Source: Hyphomicrobium sp.
GTDB lineage: Bacteria > Pseudomonadota > Alphaproteobacteria > Rhizobiales > Hyphomicrobiaceae
Direction: 5' to 3'
NCBI GenBank assembly: GCA_030148725.1
Contig: JASBSU010000017.1
Coordinates: 1-56,648, forward strand
Length of the DNA: 56,648 bases
In this document: in pieces, positions 9,359 to 18,916 of the stretch
How positions within the stretch are numbered: position 1 is the first letter of the stretch
Layout of the letters: each line of letters begins with the position of its first letter
The notes under the pieces: model-generated
Told to the model about the DNA's origin: nothing
Databases searched by the model: none
The model's input: the letters and a program-made list of their open reading frames with translations, nothing else
Made by a program: the position numbers and the translations under genes

Positions 9359-9835
9359 TCAGAGCGCCCTATGGCGGACGTGGGCGGAGCGCGCCAAGGC
9401 GGCACGCACGAGCTCGTCCAGCTGCAGTGCGTCGGCCAGCAGCGCGAGATAGTTGCGCTCGTCGTCCTTGAGCGCGAGGTCGCTGGCGGCAACTTCGGCG
9501 GCCAGCACATAGGCGATCTCGCGGGCTTCGCCGACCAGCGCCTCTGAAACCAGACGGATCACTTTATTCATGCCATCGGGTTTTGCGAGCAGCCTTCCGC
9601 AATCCTGCGCTTCCTGGCTGAACCAGGCATCTTCCAGACCGCGCAGGGCCGGCAACTCCCGCACCATGGCGTGCATCCGGGCGATCTCCACATCGGAGAT
9701 GGTCCTATCGCAGGCCGCGGCGGCGACCATCGCGTAGATCAGGGCTTCCTGCTGCGAAAGTGCTTGCTTTGCTTTTCGTTCGGCCTGCACGTATAGCCAC
9801 TCCCCTGGCACGGCGGTCCCAATCAAAACCGTCAT
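9359..9835 (-). CDS. TerB-family (tellurite-resistance-like) protein
   Basis: A 158-residue all-helical cytoplasmic protein. The region from about residue 25 carries the TerB-like pattern: [24 protein letters not shown] with an acidic metal-site-like stretch, and a second half containing [24 protein letters not shown], the repeated D-x-x-x-x-D-E signature. The family takes its name from tellurite operons, but stand-alone alphaproteobacterial members have no proven role. No Shine-Dalgarno sequence is clear before the ATG at 9835, so a slightly later start is possible. An inverted repeat (9332-9337 with 9341-9346) just downstream could help termination. It is divergent from lysK. Confidence 0.8.
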   Translation of the reverse strand: MTVLIGTAVPGEWLYVQAERKAKQALSQQEALIYAMVAAAACDRTISDVEIARMHAMVRELPALRGLEDAWFSQEAQDCGRLLAKPDGMNKVIRLVSEALVGEAREIAYVLAAEVAASDLALKDDERNYLALLADALQLDELVRAALARSAHVRHRAL

Positions 9836-9967
9836 TGGAAAACCGCGTCATTGGCGCCCCGACGCAAGCAACGCGTTGACGCGCACACGGGCCGGAACTT
9901 AGGGTTCCGGCCGCCTAAATACCACTGCTTCACGCTCCAACCCATCCAGACACAGAAACAACTCGCG

Positions 9968-11617
9968 ATGTCGTCCACCAACGCCGTTCCCTCGTCCGCA
10001 ATTGCCGATGCGAAGGCCTGGCCCTTCGAGGAAGCCCGTCGCCTCATCAAGCGGCTCGAGAAACTGGAGGGGGGCGCTGAGAAGACGGTCATCTTCGAAA
10101 CCGGTTACGGCCCGTCCGGCCTGCCACACATCGGCACCTTCGGAGAGGTGGCGCGCACGAGCATGGTGCGCCATGCCTTCGAGATCCTGACCGAAGGAAA
10201 GCGCAAGACGCGGCTCATCTGTTTCTCGGACGATATGGACGGCTTGCGGAAGGTTCCGTCGAACGTGCCGAACCAGGAGCTGCTGCACGCAGCTCTCGAC
10301 AAGCCGCTGACGACGGTGCCCGATCCGTTCGGCAAGTTCGAGAGCTTCGCTCATCATAACAACGCGATGCTGCGCGCGTTTCTCGACCGGTTCGGCTTCT
10401 CCTACGAGTTCATGTCGGCGACGGAAGCCTACAAGTCGGGCCAGCTCGACGAGACGCTGCTGAAGATGCTGCGGGCGTACGACAAGGTCATGGACATCAT
10501 CCTGCCGACGCTCGGACCGGAGCGCCGTGCCACGTACTCGCCATTCCTGCCGGTCTCACCGCGCACGGGCCGCGTGCTGCAGGTGCCGATGATCGAGCGC
10601 CACCCGCGCAAAGGCACGGTCGTCTATATCGATCCCGAGACGGGTGAGAAGGTCGAGACAACGGTTACTGGCGGCGCCGTGAAGTGCCAGTGGAAGGCCG
10701 ACTGGGCGTTGCGCTGGACGGCACTTGGGGTCGACTACGAGATGGCGGGCAAGGACCTCATCGATTCCGTCCTGTTGTCATCGCGCATCTGCAAGGCGCT
10801 CGGCGGGACGCCCCCGGAAGGCTTCAACTATGAGCTGTTCCTCGACGACAGGGGCGAGAAGATCTCCAAGTCGAAGGGCAATGGCCTCACCATCGACGAC
10901 TGGCTGAGCTACGCGAGCCCGGAAAGCCTGTCGCTGTTCATGTACCAGAAGCCGAAGACGGCGAAGCGCCTCTACTTTGATGTCATCCCGCGCGCGGTCG
11001 ACGAGTATCTGCAGTTGCTCGGTGCGTATTCGCGCCAGGACGACAAGGGCAAACTGGACAACGCCGTCTGGCATATCCACGGCGGCCATCCTCCGGCGGC
11101 CAATGTGCCGATCACGTTCGCGCTGCTGCTCAATCTCGTGGCGGCCTCGAACGCGGACGAGAAAGACGTCCTTTGGGGCTTCATTCGCCGCCACGTGAAA
11201 GACGTCAGCCCCGAGACGCACCCGCTGCTGGACGAGATGGCGGGATACGCGGTGCGCTATTACACCGACTTCGTGAAGCCGCGGAAAAAGTACCGCGCCG
11301 CGGACGATGTGGAGATGGCGGCGCTGCGCGCGCTATCGGATGCCCTGGCCAAGGCCAATCCCGATGCGACGGCGGAGGAACTGCAGGCGTTGCTGTATGA
11401 CGTCGGGCGCTCCGTGCCTCGCTATCAGGACTTCAACGCCAAGGGCGCGACGCCTGAGCGTCCCGGTGTCTCGAATGCGTGGTTCAACGCGATCTACGAG
11501 GTGCTGCTGGGCGAGGAGAAGGGTCCTCGATTTGGCAGCTTCATCGAGTTGTACGGCATCGATGAAACGCGTGCGCTGATCGACAAGGCGCTCAGCGGCA
11601 AGCTGATGGCTGCCTGA
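9968..11617 (+). CDS. lysK: Class I lysyl-tRNA synthetase
   Basis: Charges tRNA-Lys with lysine. This is the archaeal-type class I enzyme, unrelated to the class II LysRS of most bacteria and found in many alphaproteobacteria. The Rossmann signatures are clear: HIGT at residues 54-57 (after GYGPSGLP) and KISKSKG near residue 298. The 549-residue length is normal. I start at ATG 9968. The frame is open upstream to 9851, but those 39 codons look non-coding and lie in the promoter shared with the divergent TerB gene. Downstream, a strong hairpin (11665-11689) separates it from the convergent DUF262 gene. Ordinary housekeeping gene. Confidence 0.94.
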   Translation: MSSTNAVPSSAIADAKAWPFEEARRLIKRLEKLEGGAEKTVIFETGYGPSGLPHIGTFGEVARTSMVRHAFEILTEGKRKTRLICFSDDMDGLRKVPSNVPNQELLHAALDKPLTTVPDPFGKFESFAHHNNAMLRAFLDRFGFSYEFMSATEAYKSGQLDETLLKMLRAYDKVMDIILPTLGPERRATYSPFLPVSPRTGRVLQVPMIERHPRKGTVVYIDPETGEKVETTVTGGAVKCQWKADWALRWTALGVDYEMAGKDLIDSVLLSSRICKALGGTPPEGFNYELFLDDRGEKISKSKGNGLTIDDWLSYASPESLSLFMYQKPKTAKRLYFDVIPRAVDEYLQLLGAYSRQDDKGKLDNAVWHIHGGHPPAANVPITFALLLNLVAASNADEKDVLWGFIRRHVKDVSPETHPLLDEMAGYAVRYYTDFVKPRKKYRAADDVEMAALRALSDALAKANPDATAEELQALLYDVGRSVPRYQDFNAKGATPERPGVSNAWFNAIYEVLLGEEKGPRFGSFIELYGIDETRALIDKALSGKLMAA

Positions 11618-11664
11618 ATTTTCCAAGTCCCACGCGTTGCTGAAGCTTCAACGCGGTAACTGTT

Positions 11665-11689
11665 GCGAGAGCCGATAGCCGGCTCTCGC
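11665..11689. terminator. Hairpin between convergent lysK and DUF262 genes
   Basis: A perfect 10-bp stem (11665-11674 with 11680-11689, GCGAGAGCCG and its complement) closes a 5-base loop. No T-run follows on either strand, so it may act as a weak or Rho-assisted bidirectional terminator or as 3' end protection. Confidence 0.45.
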
Positions 11690-11744
11690 GCGGCGCGCAT
11701 TAGCGGCGGCGGCCGGGATTCCTCAGCTGTTGCCTTGGACCGTC

Positions 11745-13493
11745 CTAGGCGACGTCGCTGCGTGTGCCCTGCATTCCCGCGACCTCGATTTGCCAAGTCT
11801 CGCGGATCAGGCCGAGGAGCTTGGCCTCGCGGGCGCGGATTTCCTCGGCGCGCCAGACGTTCGCCTCAACAGCATCGCGGGTTATGGAGAGCACCGGCGG
11901 GTCGTCGACACCGCCGCGATAGATCTCCCGCTTGCGCGAAAATTCCTGGTTGCGGGCGCGGTCGTTCTGCTTTTGCGTAACGGCGACAAGATTTCCGAGG
12001 CTCTCGGTGCACATTTCGCGCTCCTCGCCGTCGGCGAACCATCGGCGCCACTCGCTTGAGGCCCCGGGACGCTGCGGTAGAACGTGCTCGACGCTGTAGT
12101 CCTTCGGATCCAGCACCGTGGTGCTACGCGACAGCTCGTCGTTGAGGCGCAGCAGGAGCTGTTTGCAGACCTGCGCGTCGCGCCGATACATCGATCGCAG
12201 GTGATAGCTGACATTGCGCACCTCATCGCGCGTCAGGGCGAAGGGCCCCTCGCCCGGCTGGACCGGCGCACGGGATTTGATGAGCTGAACAACGTCCGCC
12301 AGGCGGCGGTTGCGCTTACCCGCACCGATGCAAAGGATGCGCAGCAGATGCGCAAGGCGATCGATTTCCTTCAGCAACAACATAGCGCGCGCAGGATCGC
12401 TTTCGTACTGCTGCATCGCGAGGATTGCGGCAGGCGCCCAGTCGCCCTCGGGTAGGCGGCCAAGGTACACCAGATAGCGCCGCACGTCGGGATCGATATT
12501 CAGGTTGACGTCACCGGCACGCACGACCGCGTCGTACGCCTTCGACAGCGGCGCAACAATGTCGTTGAGGAACGCTTCCGGGCCGCCAACCTCGCGGATG
12601 GTGCGGCGAACGCCGGCAATGATCTTCGTGTCGCCGCGCCCATAGATTGAGAAGACGTGGCTGAAGAACGTCTCGAACCGTGGTCCGAGAAGCCTGGCTG
12701 CACTTTCCCATTTTTCGATCGCGCTCGGGCGCCGTTCCTCCGGGATGCCCTTCAGAACTTCAGCCTTCAAGATGTCGTTGCGCTGCAGCGAGCGGCCGCG
12801 CTCGTTGAGCACGGTGAAGAGGCGATGCGCGCGGTCGATCTCGCGCGTCAAGACGACGACAAAGTGGCACTGGTCACACAGGTAGTCGGTGAGACGGCGC
12901 CGTTCGGACTCCTCGAGTGCAGAGAGTTCCCGCACGAAGTGATCGCGGACCTTCATGAGCCGCTCTTCGGCCTCACCCAACGCTTCGACGTCAACGTTCG
13001 CGAGGCAAGCACCGCGGGTTTGAACGTAATTCTCCAGGAACGACTGCTCGCGCGCACTGACCTCGATGCGGAAGCGAGCGCCGTGTTGCTTTGCCGCGGT
13101 GGCGTCGGCCGCGACCAACTGCTCCAGGCGATTGCGTGCTCCCCAGCGCCAACGCTCTGTTCCGAGGTCGCGCAGAACGGCCGCCAGGATCGCCAGCGTT
13201 ACCAGTCGCTGCTGGCCGTCGATGATCTCGAACATGCGCGGCTCACGGTCGCGCGCCTTGGGCAAATCGCCGCCGGTCCCGTCGAGAAGCAATATGGTTC
13301 CGAGGAAGTAGTCGGGCTCTTCGGCCTCGACTACACCGCTAAGGCCAGCTGCGGCCATGACATCTTCGAGCAACTGCCCGGCCTCGACCGTGGTCCACGA
13401 ATACGGCCGCTGATAACACGGCACGGTGAAGTGGAAGGGCGACGAGAAAAGATGCGTTAGGGTCAGAGACGCTGTAGGGAGACCGGGGAACAT
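11745..13493 (-). CDS. GmrSD-like DUF262 / DUF1524 protein, candidate type IV restriction nuclease
   Basis: A 582-residue protein with the two halves of GmrSD-type modification-dependent systems. The N-terminal DUF262 (GmrS/ParB-like NTPase) shows CYQRPYSW at residues 26-33 and DGQQRLVTL at 92-100. The C-terminal DUF1524 (GmrD/HNH-like) shows YSVEHVLPQ with the His-x-x-Pro nuclease core near residue 470, then ESLGNLVAVTQKQN with a conserved Asn near 510. Related fused proteins restrict glucosylated or hydroxymethylated phage DNA; many single-gene homologues are untested. The ATG at 13493 is chosen because conserved sequence begins there and AAGAAG lies upstream; an open extension to 13565 looks non-coding. 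No methylase or helicase partner lies nearby, so it appears to be a solitary defence gene. Confidence 0.85.
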   Translation of the reverse strand: MFPGLPTASLTLTHLFSSPFHFTVPCYQRPYSWTTVEAGQLLEDVMAAAGLSGVVEAEEPDYFLGTILLLDGTGGDLPKARDREPRMFEIIDGQQRLVTLAILAAVLRDLGTERWRWGARNRLEQLVAADATAAKQHGARFRIEVSAREQSFLENYVQTRGACLANVDVEALGEAEERLMKVRDHFVRELSALEESERRRLTDYLCDQCHFVVVLTREIDRAHRLFTVLNERGRSLQRNDILKAEVLKGIPEERRPSAIEKWESAARLLGPRFETFFSHVFSIYGRGDTKIIAGVRRTIREVGGPEAFLNDIVAPLSKAYDAVVRAGDVNLNIDPDVRRYLVYLGRLPEGDWAPAAILAMQQYESDPARAMLLLKEIDRLAHLLRILCIGAGKRNRRLADVVQLIKSRAPVQPGEGPFALTRDEVRNVSYHLRSMYRRDAQVCKQLLLRLNDELSRSTTVLDPKDYSVEHVLPQRPGASSEWRRWFADGEEREMCTESLGNLVAVTQKQNDRARNQEFSRKREIYRGGVDDPPVLSITRDAVEANVWRAEEIRAREAKLLGLIRETWQIEVAGMQGTRSDVA

Positions 13494-13747
13494 CGTACTT
13501 CTTTTTTCTTCGGGCTCGTTCGCGTGCCGACCGGCACATGCCGAGCGCCACTCGTGAAGCGCCAAGTTGTTGACGGTATCATGACTGCACTCGCGGTGAC
13601 AGATGCGATCTCAGAAAAGAAGATTTTCAAGACGCGACATGTCGAAGGTGTTGATCGAAAGCGACAGCCACCGACCGCTGCACTGCGCGTGCGCACATGC
13701 GTGCCGGTTGAAGAGGCGTTCAGCCACATAGTGCGCGCAGGGGCGCA

Positions 13748-14110
13748 GTGAAAATGTCGCGAGGTTTCGTCTACAAAGTCGCACCACGCGCAGACTGGGA
13801 AGCTGCATGTCGTCAAGGCGCATTTGGCGGATCACAGGATGATGTCCGTGACGGCTTCATACACCTGTCGCTTGCATCGCAGCTCGCGGGAACGCTGGCC
13901 AAGCACTTCCGTCACAAGCGAGATTTGGTGTTGGTGGAGTTTGAAGCGAAGATGCTCGGCGAAAAGCTTCGATGGGAGAAGTCGCGCGGCGGCGAGGAAT
14001 TCCCTCATCTGTACGACACACTTCCGACTGCAATCGCGACGTCAGTGCACAACCTGCGCGTCGGACAAGACGGCGTGCCGGAGCTGCCGGAGGGGTTCGC
14101 TGGATGTTGA
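13748..14110 (+). CDS. DUF952 family protein
   Basis: A 120-residue cytoplasmic protein matching DUF952: FVYKVAPRADWEAACRQG near the start, then DGFIHLSLASQ and later FPHLYDTLP, a fold related to ADP-ribosyltransferase-like small domains. Biochemical role unknown. The start is GTG at 13748 or ATG two codons later (13754). The stop codon (14108-14110) lies inside the pyrD reading frame: pyrD begins at 14104, a 7-base overlap that implies translational coupling. Association with pyrD is common in alphaproteobacteria as far as I recall, but no functional link is established. Confidence 0.88.
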   Translation: MKMSRGFVYKVAPRADWEAACRQGAFGGSQDDVRDGFIHLSLASQLAGTLAKHFRHKRDLVLVEFEAKMLGEKLRWEKSRGGEEFPHLYDTLPTAIATSVHNLRVGQDGVPELPEGFAGC

Positions 14111-15192
14111 AAGCTCTGCTCGATCTTGCACCGCGCGCGTTGACACTTCTGCCTCCGGAGGAGGCGCACGAAGTAACGCTGCGCGCGCTCGAGCTTGGTG
14201 CATTTCCCGCGGCCGGCCGCGACGACGCGTCTCTCGCGGTTCGCTTTGCCGGCATGTCGCTTCCAAATCCCGTTGGAATAGCGGCAGGATTCGATAAGGA
14301 CGGACGCGTTCCGGATGCGATCCTGCAACTTGGTTGCGGGTTTGCCGAGATCGGCACGGTGACGCCTGTACCGCAATCCGGCAATCCGAAACCGCGCGTG
14401 TTTCGCTTGGTCCGCGATCGTGCGGTGATCAACCGGCTGGGATTCAATAATGGCGGGCACGCAGCTGCGCTGCAGCGACTAAAGCGCCGGACGCGCTCCG
14501 GCGTTGTCGGCGTCAATATCGGGGCCAACAAAGACGCGACGGATCGGGTCGCCGACTACGCAAGCGGCGTCGACACATTTTACGACGTGGCGAGCTACTT
14601 CACCATCAATATATCGTCGCCCAACACGCCTGGGCTGCGCGACCTGCAGGACCCGGCTGCGCTGCGCGACCTGTTGGTTCGGATAACTGCAACGCGCGCC
14701 TCACAGATCGCACGCGGCAAGCCGAGGCGTCCGATTGTCGTGAAGATCGCGCCTGACATCGCCGAGGGGTCTCTCCAAGACGTACTGGCGGAACTCGTCT
14801 CACACGACATCGACGGCATCGCGGTGTCGAACACGACGTTGTCGCGACGCGGGGTCGATGACGAAAACGCAAAGCAGACCGGAGGGCTATCTGGTCGGCC
14901 GCTCTTCCATCGGTCCACAGTGATGCTGGCCCGCGTGCACGAGGCGGTGGGTGAGAGGCTGCCGTTGATCGGCATCGGCGGCATCGATAGCGGCGCTGCG
15001 GCGCTCGCGAAGATTGAGGCTGGCGCGACACTGGTGCAGCTTTATACCGGCCTCATCTACGAGGGCGCCGGGCTGATCGGCCGCATCAAACAGGAACTGG
15101 CTGCGGCTGTGCGCAGACACGGCGCCTCCTCGCTGGCCGATCTCGTCGGCCGGCGCGCCAAGGAATGGGCGGCGAAACCGCTCGAAAGCTAG
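14104..15192 (+). CDS. pyrD: Dihydroorotate dehydrogenase (quinone), class 2
   Basis: Oxidises dihydroorotate to orotate in pyrimidine synthesis, passing electrons from FMN to ubiquinone at the inner membrane. The 362 residues include the amphipathic N-terminal helix typical of membrane-associated class 2 enzymes (ALLDLAPRALTLLPPEEAH), the FMN-binding VGIAAGFDKDG (about 57-67), GFAEIGTVTP, NRLGFNN, and the class 2 active-site serine in INISSPNTPGLR (about 169-179), where class 1 enzymes have cysteine. The C-terminal IGIGGIDSG and QLYTGLIYEG bind the FMN phosphate. It starts at ATG 14104, overlapping the DUF952 gene by 7 bases. It converges with the small membrane protein at 15199. Confidence 0.96.
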   Translation: MLKALLDLAPRALTLLPPEEAHEVTLRALELGAFPAAGRDDASLAVRFAGMSLPNPVGIAAGFDKDGRVPDAILQLGCGFAEIGTVTPVPQSGNPKPRVFRLVRDRAVINRLGFNNGGHAAALQRLKRRTRSGVVGVNIGANKDATDRVADYASGVDTFYDVASYFTINISSPNTPGLRDLQDPAALRDLLVRITATRASQIARGKPRRPIVVKIAPDIAEGSLQDVLAELVSHDIDGIAVSNTTLSRRGVDDENAKQTGGLSGRPLFHRSTVMLARVHEAVGERLPLIGIGGIDSGAAALAKIEAGATLVQLYTGLIYEGAGLIGRIKQELAAAVRRHGASSLADLVGRRAKEWAAKPLES

Positions 15193-15198
15193 CAGTTC

Positions 15199-15489
15199 TC
15201 AGCGCGGTGGGGGCGCGGCATCGTCGGGGCCGCGCATCGTCTTCAAGAGGCGGGAGATGAACCAGATCGGCACCACGACCATCGCGCCAAGGATGAAGTA
15301 GCCGAGAACCGACTCGACGGCGCCGAAGCCGAGGTCGTAAATCCGACGCAGCAGAACATTGATCTGGTAGAAGAAATTGTCCGGCGTTATGCCAAGCGCG
15401 GAAAGCACGATGCCGACCACGATCGACAGGATGGTGAGCCGGATGAGAACGCCGACGACGCTTCCGCCCAGGAAGGTGCTGCGGTCCAT
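15199..15489 (-). CDS. Small two-helix membrane protein, DUF6460-like
   Basis: A 96-residue protein with hydrophobic segments at about residues 8-31 (VVGVLIRLTILSIVVGIVLSALG) and 58-78 (LGYFILGAMVVVPIWFISRL), joined by FFYQINVLLRRIYDLG, and a Pro-rich tail. It resembles small Hyphomicrobiales membrane proteins classed as DUF6460; function unknown. The start at 15489 is fixed by a strong AAGGAGAG seven bases upstream. An in-frame ATG 11 codons earlier lacks comparable support. It is divergent from the helicase gene. Confidence 0.82.
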   Translation of the reverse strand: MDRSTFLGGSVVGVLIRLTILSIVVGIVLSALGITPDNFFYQINVLLRRIYDLGFGAVESVLGYFILGAMVVVPIWFISRLLKTMRGPDDAAPPPR

Positions 15490-15628
15490 GCGAATGCTCT
15501 CCTTTGGCGAGTTGGCCGGCAAATGCCGTCAGCTGGTAAGTGGTCGGCGGCGCCGACATTGCGTGGCGTTGCCCCGCCATTAGCATAGTTGTTCGGCGCT
15601 TTCGACAACGGAGCGTTGCGTACTTAGG

Positions 15629-18205
15629 TTGAAAACGGCGAAACCAGTCTCGCGCACCAAGCGCCGCCCGAAGGTCGAGGTGCCGGCACAGGCCGAGCCG
15701 TCTCTGCCCGATCCATTCCGCGGGTGGTTCGAGGGTCGCGGGTGGCGTCCGCGGCCGCACCAGCTGGCGATGCTGGACGCTGCTCGTGAGCGCCGCTCTA
15801 CTCTGCTCGTGGCACCCACAGGCGCCGGCAAGACGCTGGCCGGCTTCCTGCCGAGCCTCGTCGACCTGGCACAGCGTTCCCGTCCGGACCGGCGGCGTCG
15901 ACTGCATACGCTTTACATCTCCCCGCTCAAGGCACTGGCGACCGACGTGGCGCGCAACCTGACGGTGCCCATTGAAGAGATGGGGCTGGCGATCCGGACC
16001 GAGACGCGCACGGGCGACACGTCGGTGGCGCAGCGTACACGCCAGCGCCGGTCGCCCCCGGACATCCTGATGACCACACCGGAGCAGATCGCGCTGCTGC
16101 TGAGCCATGCCGACAGCGCCGAGCTGTTCTCAGGGCTCGACACGATCATCCTCGATGAGTTGCACGCGCTCGCAGCAACGAAGCGCGGCGACCTCCTCGC
16201 CCTCGACATCGCGCGGCTGCGCAGCATCTCGCCCGGATTGCGAACCGTCGGCCTGTCGGCGACCGTGGCGCGACCGGCTGAGCTGCGCGCCTACCTTGTG
16301 GCACAGACCGATCCCGCGTCGCGCCTCGACATGGCGGACCTGGTGCAGATCAGTGGCGGCGCTAAGCCGCGCATCGACATTCTCGAGCTCGACGAGGCGA
16401 TGCCGACCGTCGGGCATACGTCGCGCTATGCGATCGGCGAAATCTACGAGGCGGTTGCAGCGCACAGGCTGTGCCTATTGTTCGTCAACACGCGCATGCA
16501 GGCGGAACTGCTGTTCCAAGACCTCTGGCGTGTGAACGACCTCGGACTGCCGATCGGGCTGCACCACGGCTCACTCGACACCGCGCAGCGGCGCAAGGTC
16601 GAGGCGGCGATGGCGGCGGGCACGCTCCGGGCCGTGGTTGCCACGTCGACGCTCGACCTCGGCATCGACTGGGGCGACGTGGATCTCGTCATTCACGTCG
16701 GAGCGCCCAAAGGGGCGTCGCGTTTCATCCAGCGCATCGGACGCTCGAACCATCGCTTCGATGAGCCCTCGCAGGCGCTGCTCGTGCCGTCCAACCGCTT
16801 CGAGGTGCTGGAGTGCCGGGCGGCCGTCGATGCTGCAGAAGCCGGGGAGCAGGATGTCACGTTCTCTCGGCGCGGGTCGCTCGACGTGCTGGCGCAGCAT
16901 GTTCTCTGCACAGCGTGCGCCGACGCGTTTCATCCCGATGCGCTGTTCGCGGAGGTGACATCCGCGTCTCCGTATGCCGAACTCAAGCGGGAAACGTTCG
17001 ACCGTGTGCTCGGCTTCGTTGTCGACGGCGGCTATGCCCTCAAAAGCTACGAACGCTTTGCGAAGCTGAAGCCCGCCCAGGATGGAAAATTGCGGATCGC
17101 GCATCCGCGCTTTGCGCAAGCCTACCGCATGAATGCGGGCACCATCGTTGCCGCGCCGATGATCAAGGTTCGCCTCGTCGGGCGGCGCGGCGCATCGGTG
17201 CGGCGCGGGTTCGTCGGCGGCCGCGTGATGGGAGAGGTCGACGAATACTTCATCGAGCAGCTGCGACCAGGCGATGCTTTCGTGCTCGCCGGCGAGGTGC
17301 TGCGGTTCGAGGGGATGAGCGAGAACGAAGCCTTCGTGACGCGGGCCACAAGCCGCGATCCGATCATTCCGAGCTATAACAGCGGCAAGTTCCCGCTCTC
17401 GACGCACCTCGCGCAACGCGTGCGGGCGACGCTCGCCGACCCGGCGCAGTGGGATCGCCTGCCGCCATCGGTGGCGCACTGGCTGGAGCTGCAGCGCGAC
17501 CGCTCGCAAATTCCCGGCCCCGACGAAGTGCTGATCGAGACGTTCGCGCGGCGGACCCTGCATTACCTCGTCGCGTATCCCTTCGAAGGCCGACTCGCGC
17601 ACCAGACCCTCGGGATGCTGCTGACGAAGCGACTGGATCGGATCGGGGCAGGCCCACTCGGATTCGTCGCCAACGACTACGGCATGGCGCTGTGGGGGCT
17701 CGGCGACATTTCCGCGCTCATTGCATCGGGCAAACTCAGTCTCGCTGATCTCTTCTCGCAGGATATGCTGGGAGACGATCTCGACGCGTGGCTCGCCGAA
17801 TCCAACATGATGAAGCGCACCTTCCGGCAAGTCGCCGTGATCGCGGGCCTCGTGGAGCGGCGGCATCCGGGGCGTGAAAAAACGGGCCGGCAGGTCGCGA
17901 TCTCGACCAACCTCATCTACGACGTGCTGCGGCGGCACGATGCGCATCACATCCTGCTCGAAGCCGCTTGGGCCGATGCTGCCACAGGACTGCTGGACAT
18001 CGCGCGCCTGGGAGATTTTCTGCGCCGAATCGAAGGTAGAATCAGGCATCAACCTCTGGCCCGGGTTTCGCCGCTTTCGGTGCCGATCCTTCTGGAAATC
18101 GGCAAGGAGGCCGTGGCCGGCTTCGCACGCGAGGACCTACTGCGCGAGGCGGCAGCGCTGTCGCTGGCAAGCGAGTCTTTAGAGGAGACGCAATGCTCGA
18201 GCTGA
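15629..18205 (+). CDS. Ligase-associated DEXH-box helicase (Lhr-like)
   Basis: A superfamily 2 DNA helicase of 858 residues, of the type linked with ATP-dependent ligases in bacterial DNA damage response clusters. Motif I APTGAGKT is at 62-69, motif II DELH at 176-179, motif III SAT at 210-212, motif VI QRIGRSNH at 368-375. The C-terminal half carries the winged-helix and Lhr-specific domains. The start is TTG at 15629; the conserved fold begins about 30 residues in, so the exact start is uncertain. The last 13 bases overlap pdeM, with which it is certainly co-transcribed. In other genomes the cluster also contains a ligase and an exonuclease. Neither is adjacent here. Confidence 0.92.
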   Translation: MKTAKPVSRTKRRPKVEVPAQAEPSLPDPFRGWFEGRGWRPRPHQLAMLDAARERRSTLLVAPTGAGKTLAGFLPSLVDLAQRSRPDRRRRLHTLYISPLKALATDVARNLTVPIEEMGLAIRTETRTGDTSVAQRTRQRRSPPDILMTTPEQIALLLSHADSAELFSGLDTIILDELHALAATKRGDLLALDIARLRSISPGLRTVGLSATVARPAELRAYLVAQTDPASRLDMADLVQISGGAKPRIDILELDEAMPTVGHTSRYAIGEIYEAVAAHRLCLLFVNTRMQAELLFQDLWRVNDLGLPIGLHHGSLDTAQRRKVEAAMAAGTLRAVVATSTLDLGIDWGDVDLVIHVGAPKGASRFIQRIGRSNHRFDEPSQALLVPSNRFEVLECRAAVDAAEAGEQDVTFSRRGSLDVLAQHVLCTACADAFHPDALFAEVTSASPYAELKRETFDRVLGFVVDGGYALKSYERFAKLKPAQDGKLRIAHPRFAQAYRMNAGTIVAAPMIKVRLVGRRGASVRRGFVGGRVMGEVDEYFIEQLRPGDAFVLAGEVLRFEGMSENEAFVTRATSRDPIIPSYNSGKFPLSTHLAQRVRATLADPAQWDRLPPSVAHWLELQRDRSQIPGPDEVLIETFARRTLHYLVAYPFEGRLAHQTLGMLLTKRLDRIGAGPLGFVANDYGMALWGLGDISALIASGKLSLADLFSQDMLGDDLDAWLAESNMMKRTFRQVAVIAGLVERRHPGREKTGRQVAISTNLIYDVLRRHDAHHILLEAAWADAATGLLDIARLGDFLRRIEGRIRHQPLARVSPLSVPILLEIGKEAVAGFAREDLLREAAALSLASESLEETQCSS

Positions 18206-18915
18206 AACCTGAGCGCCTCGACTACAACGACTTCCAAGACCAGGAAATCTCGGTCTGCGGGAAACTGTTCCGCGCCGATATGTCGGGGGCGCTCTACTGG
18301 CCGAGCGAGGACGCGCTCATCGTGGCCGATCTTCACCTCGAGAAAGGCTCGGCGTTCGCCGGCCGCGGGCAGCTCGTGCCGCCGTATGACACGCGCGAGA
18401 CGCTCAACAAGCTCGCAGCCGCCATCGATCGCTGCGACGCGGCCACCGTGATCGCGCTCGGCGACAGCCTGCATGACGTCGATGCCTCCGCGCGCATTGG
18501 GCTGGAAGAAATCGAGATCCTGCAGATACTGCAGGAGGAGCGCGAATGGATCTGGGTGACGGGCAACCACGACCCAAGCATCGGCGAGCGTCTCGGGGGC
18601 ACCGTCGTCAACGAGATCGAGGTTGAAGGCATCGTGCTGCGGCATGAGCCCCGCCCCGGGCACGTGACGCACGAGATCGCGGGTCATCTGCATCCGGCCG
18701 CGAAACTGTCGATGCACGGCTACACATTGCGGCGTCCCTGCTTCGTCGGCAACGGCCTGCGCCTCGTGATGCCCGCGTTCGGCACCTACACCGGGGGCCT
18801 CAACATTCTCGAGGACGCTTTCGAGCCGCTGTTCGGCAGCGACGGGATGCACGTGTGGATGCTCGGACAGGAAGGGCTCTACCCGGTCGCGACGCGTCTT
18901 CTCAGGGAAGACTGA
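18193..18915 (+). CDS. pdeM: Ligase-associated DNA damage response endonuclease PdeM
   Basis: A calcineurin-type metallophosphoesterase of 240 residues that belongs with the ligase-associated helicase; the family acts as a nuclease or phosphodiesterase on DNA ends. All metal motifs are visible: DLH at 46-48, GDSLHD at 90-95, GNHD at 124-127, RHEP near 150, GHLH at 164-167. The ATG at 18193 has GAGGAGA upstream and sits inside the end of the helicase gene. It is convergent with the TIGR02186 gene, with one base between stops. Probably produced in stoichiometric coupling with the helicase. Confidence 0.93.
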   Translation: MLELKPERLDYNDFQDQEISVCGKLFRADMSGALYWPSEDALIVADLHLEKGSAFAGRGQLVPPYDTRETLNKLAAAIDRCDAATVIALGDSLHDVDASARIGLEEIEILQILQEEREWIWVTGNHDPSIGERLGGTVVNEIEVEGIVLRHEPRPGHVTHEIAGHLHPAAKLSMHGYTLRRPCFVGNGLRLVMPAFGTYTGGLNILEDAFEPLFGSDGMHVWMLGQEGLYPVATRLLRED

Positions 18916-18916
18916 G

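Noticed and set aside
9851-9967. Upstream extension of lysK
   Set aside because: 39 codons lie in the shared promoter region and lack synthetase sequence; the conserved N-terminus fits ATG 9968.
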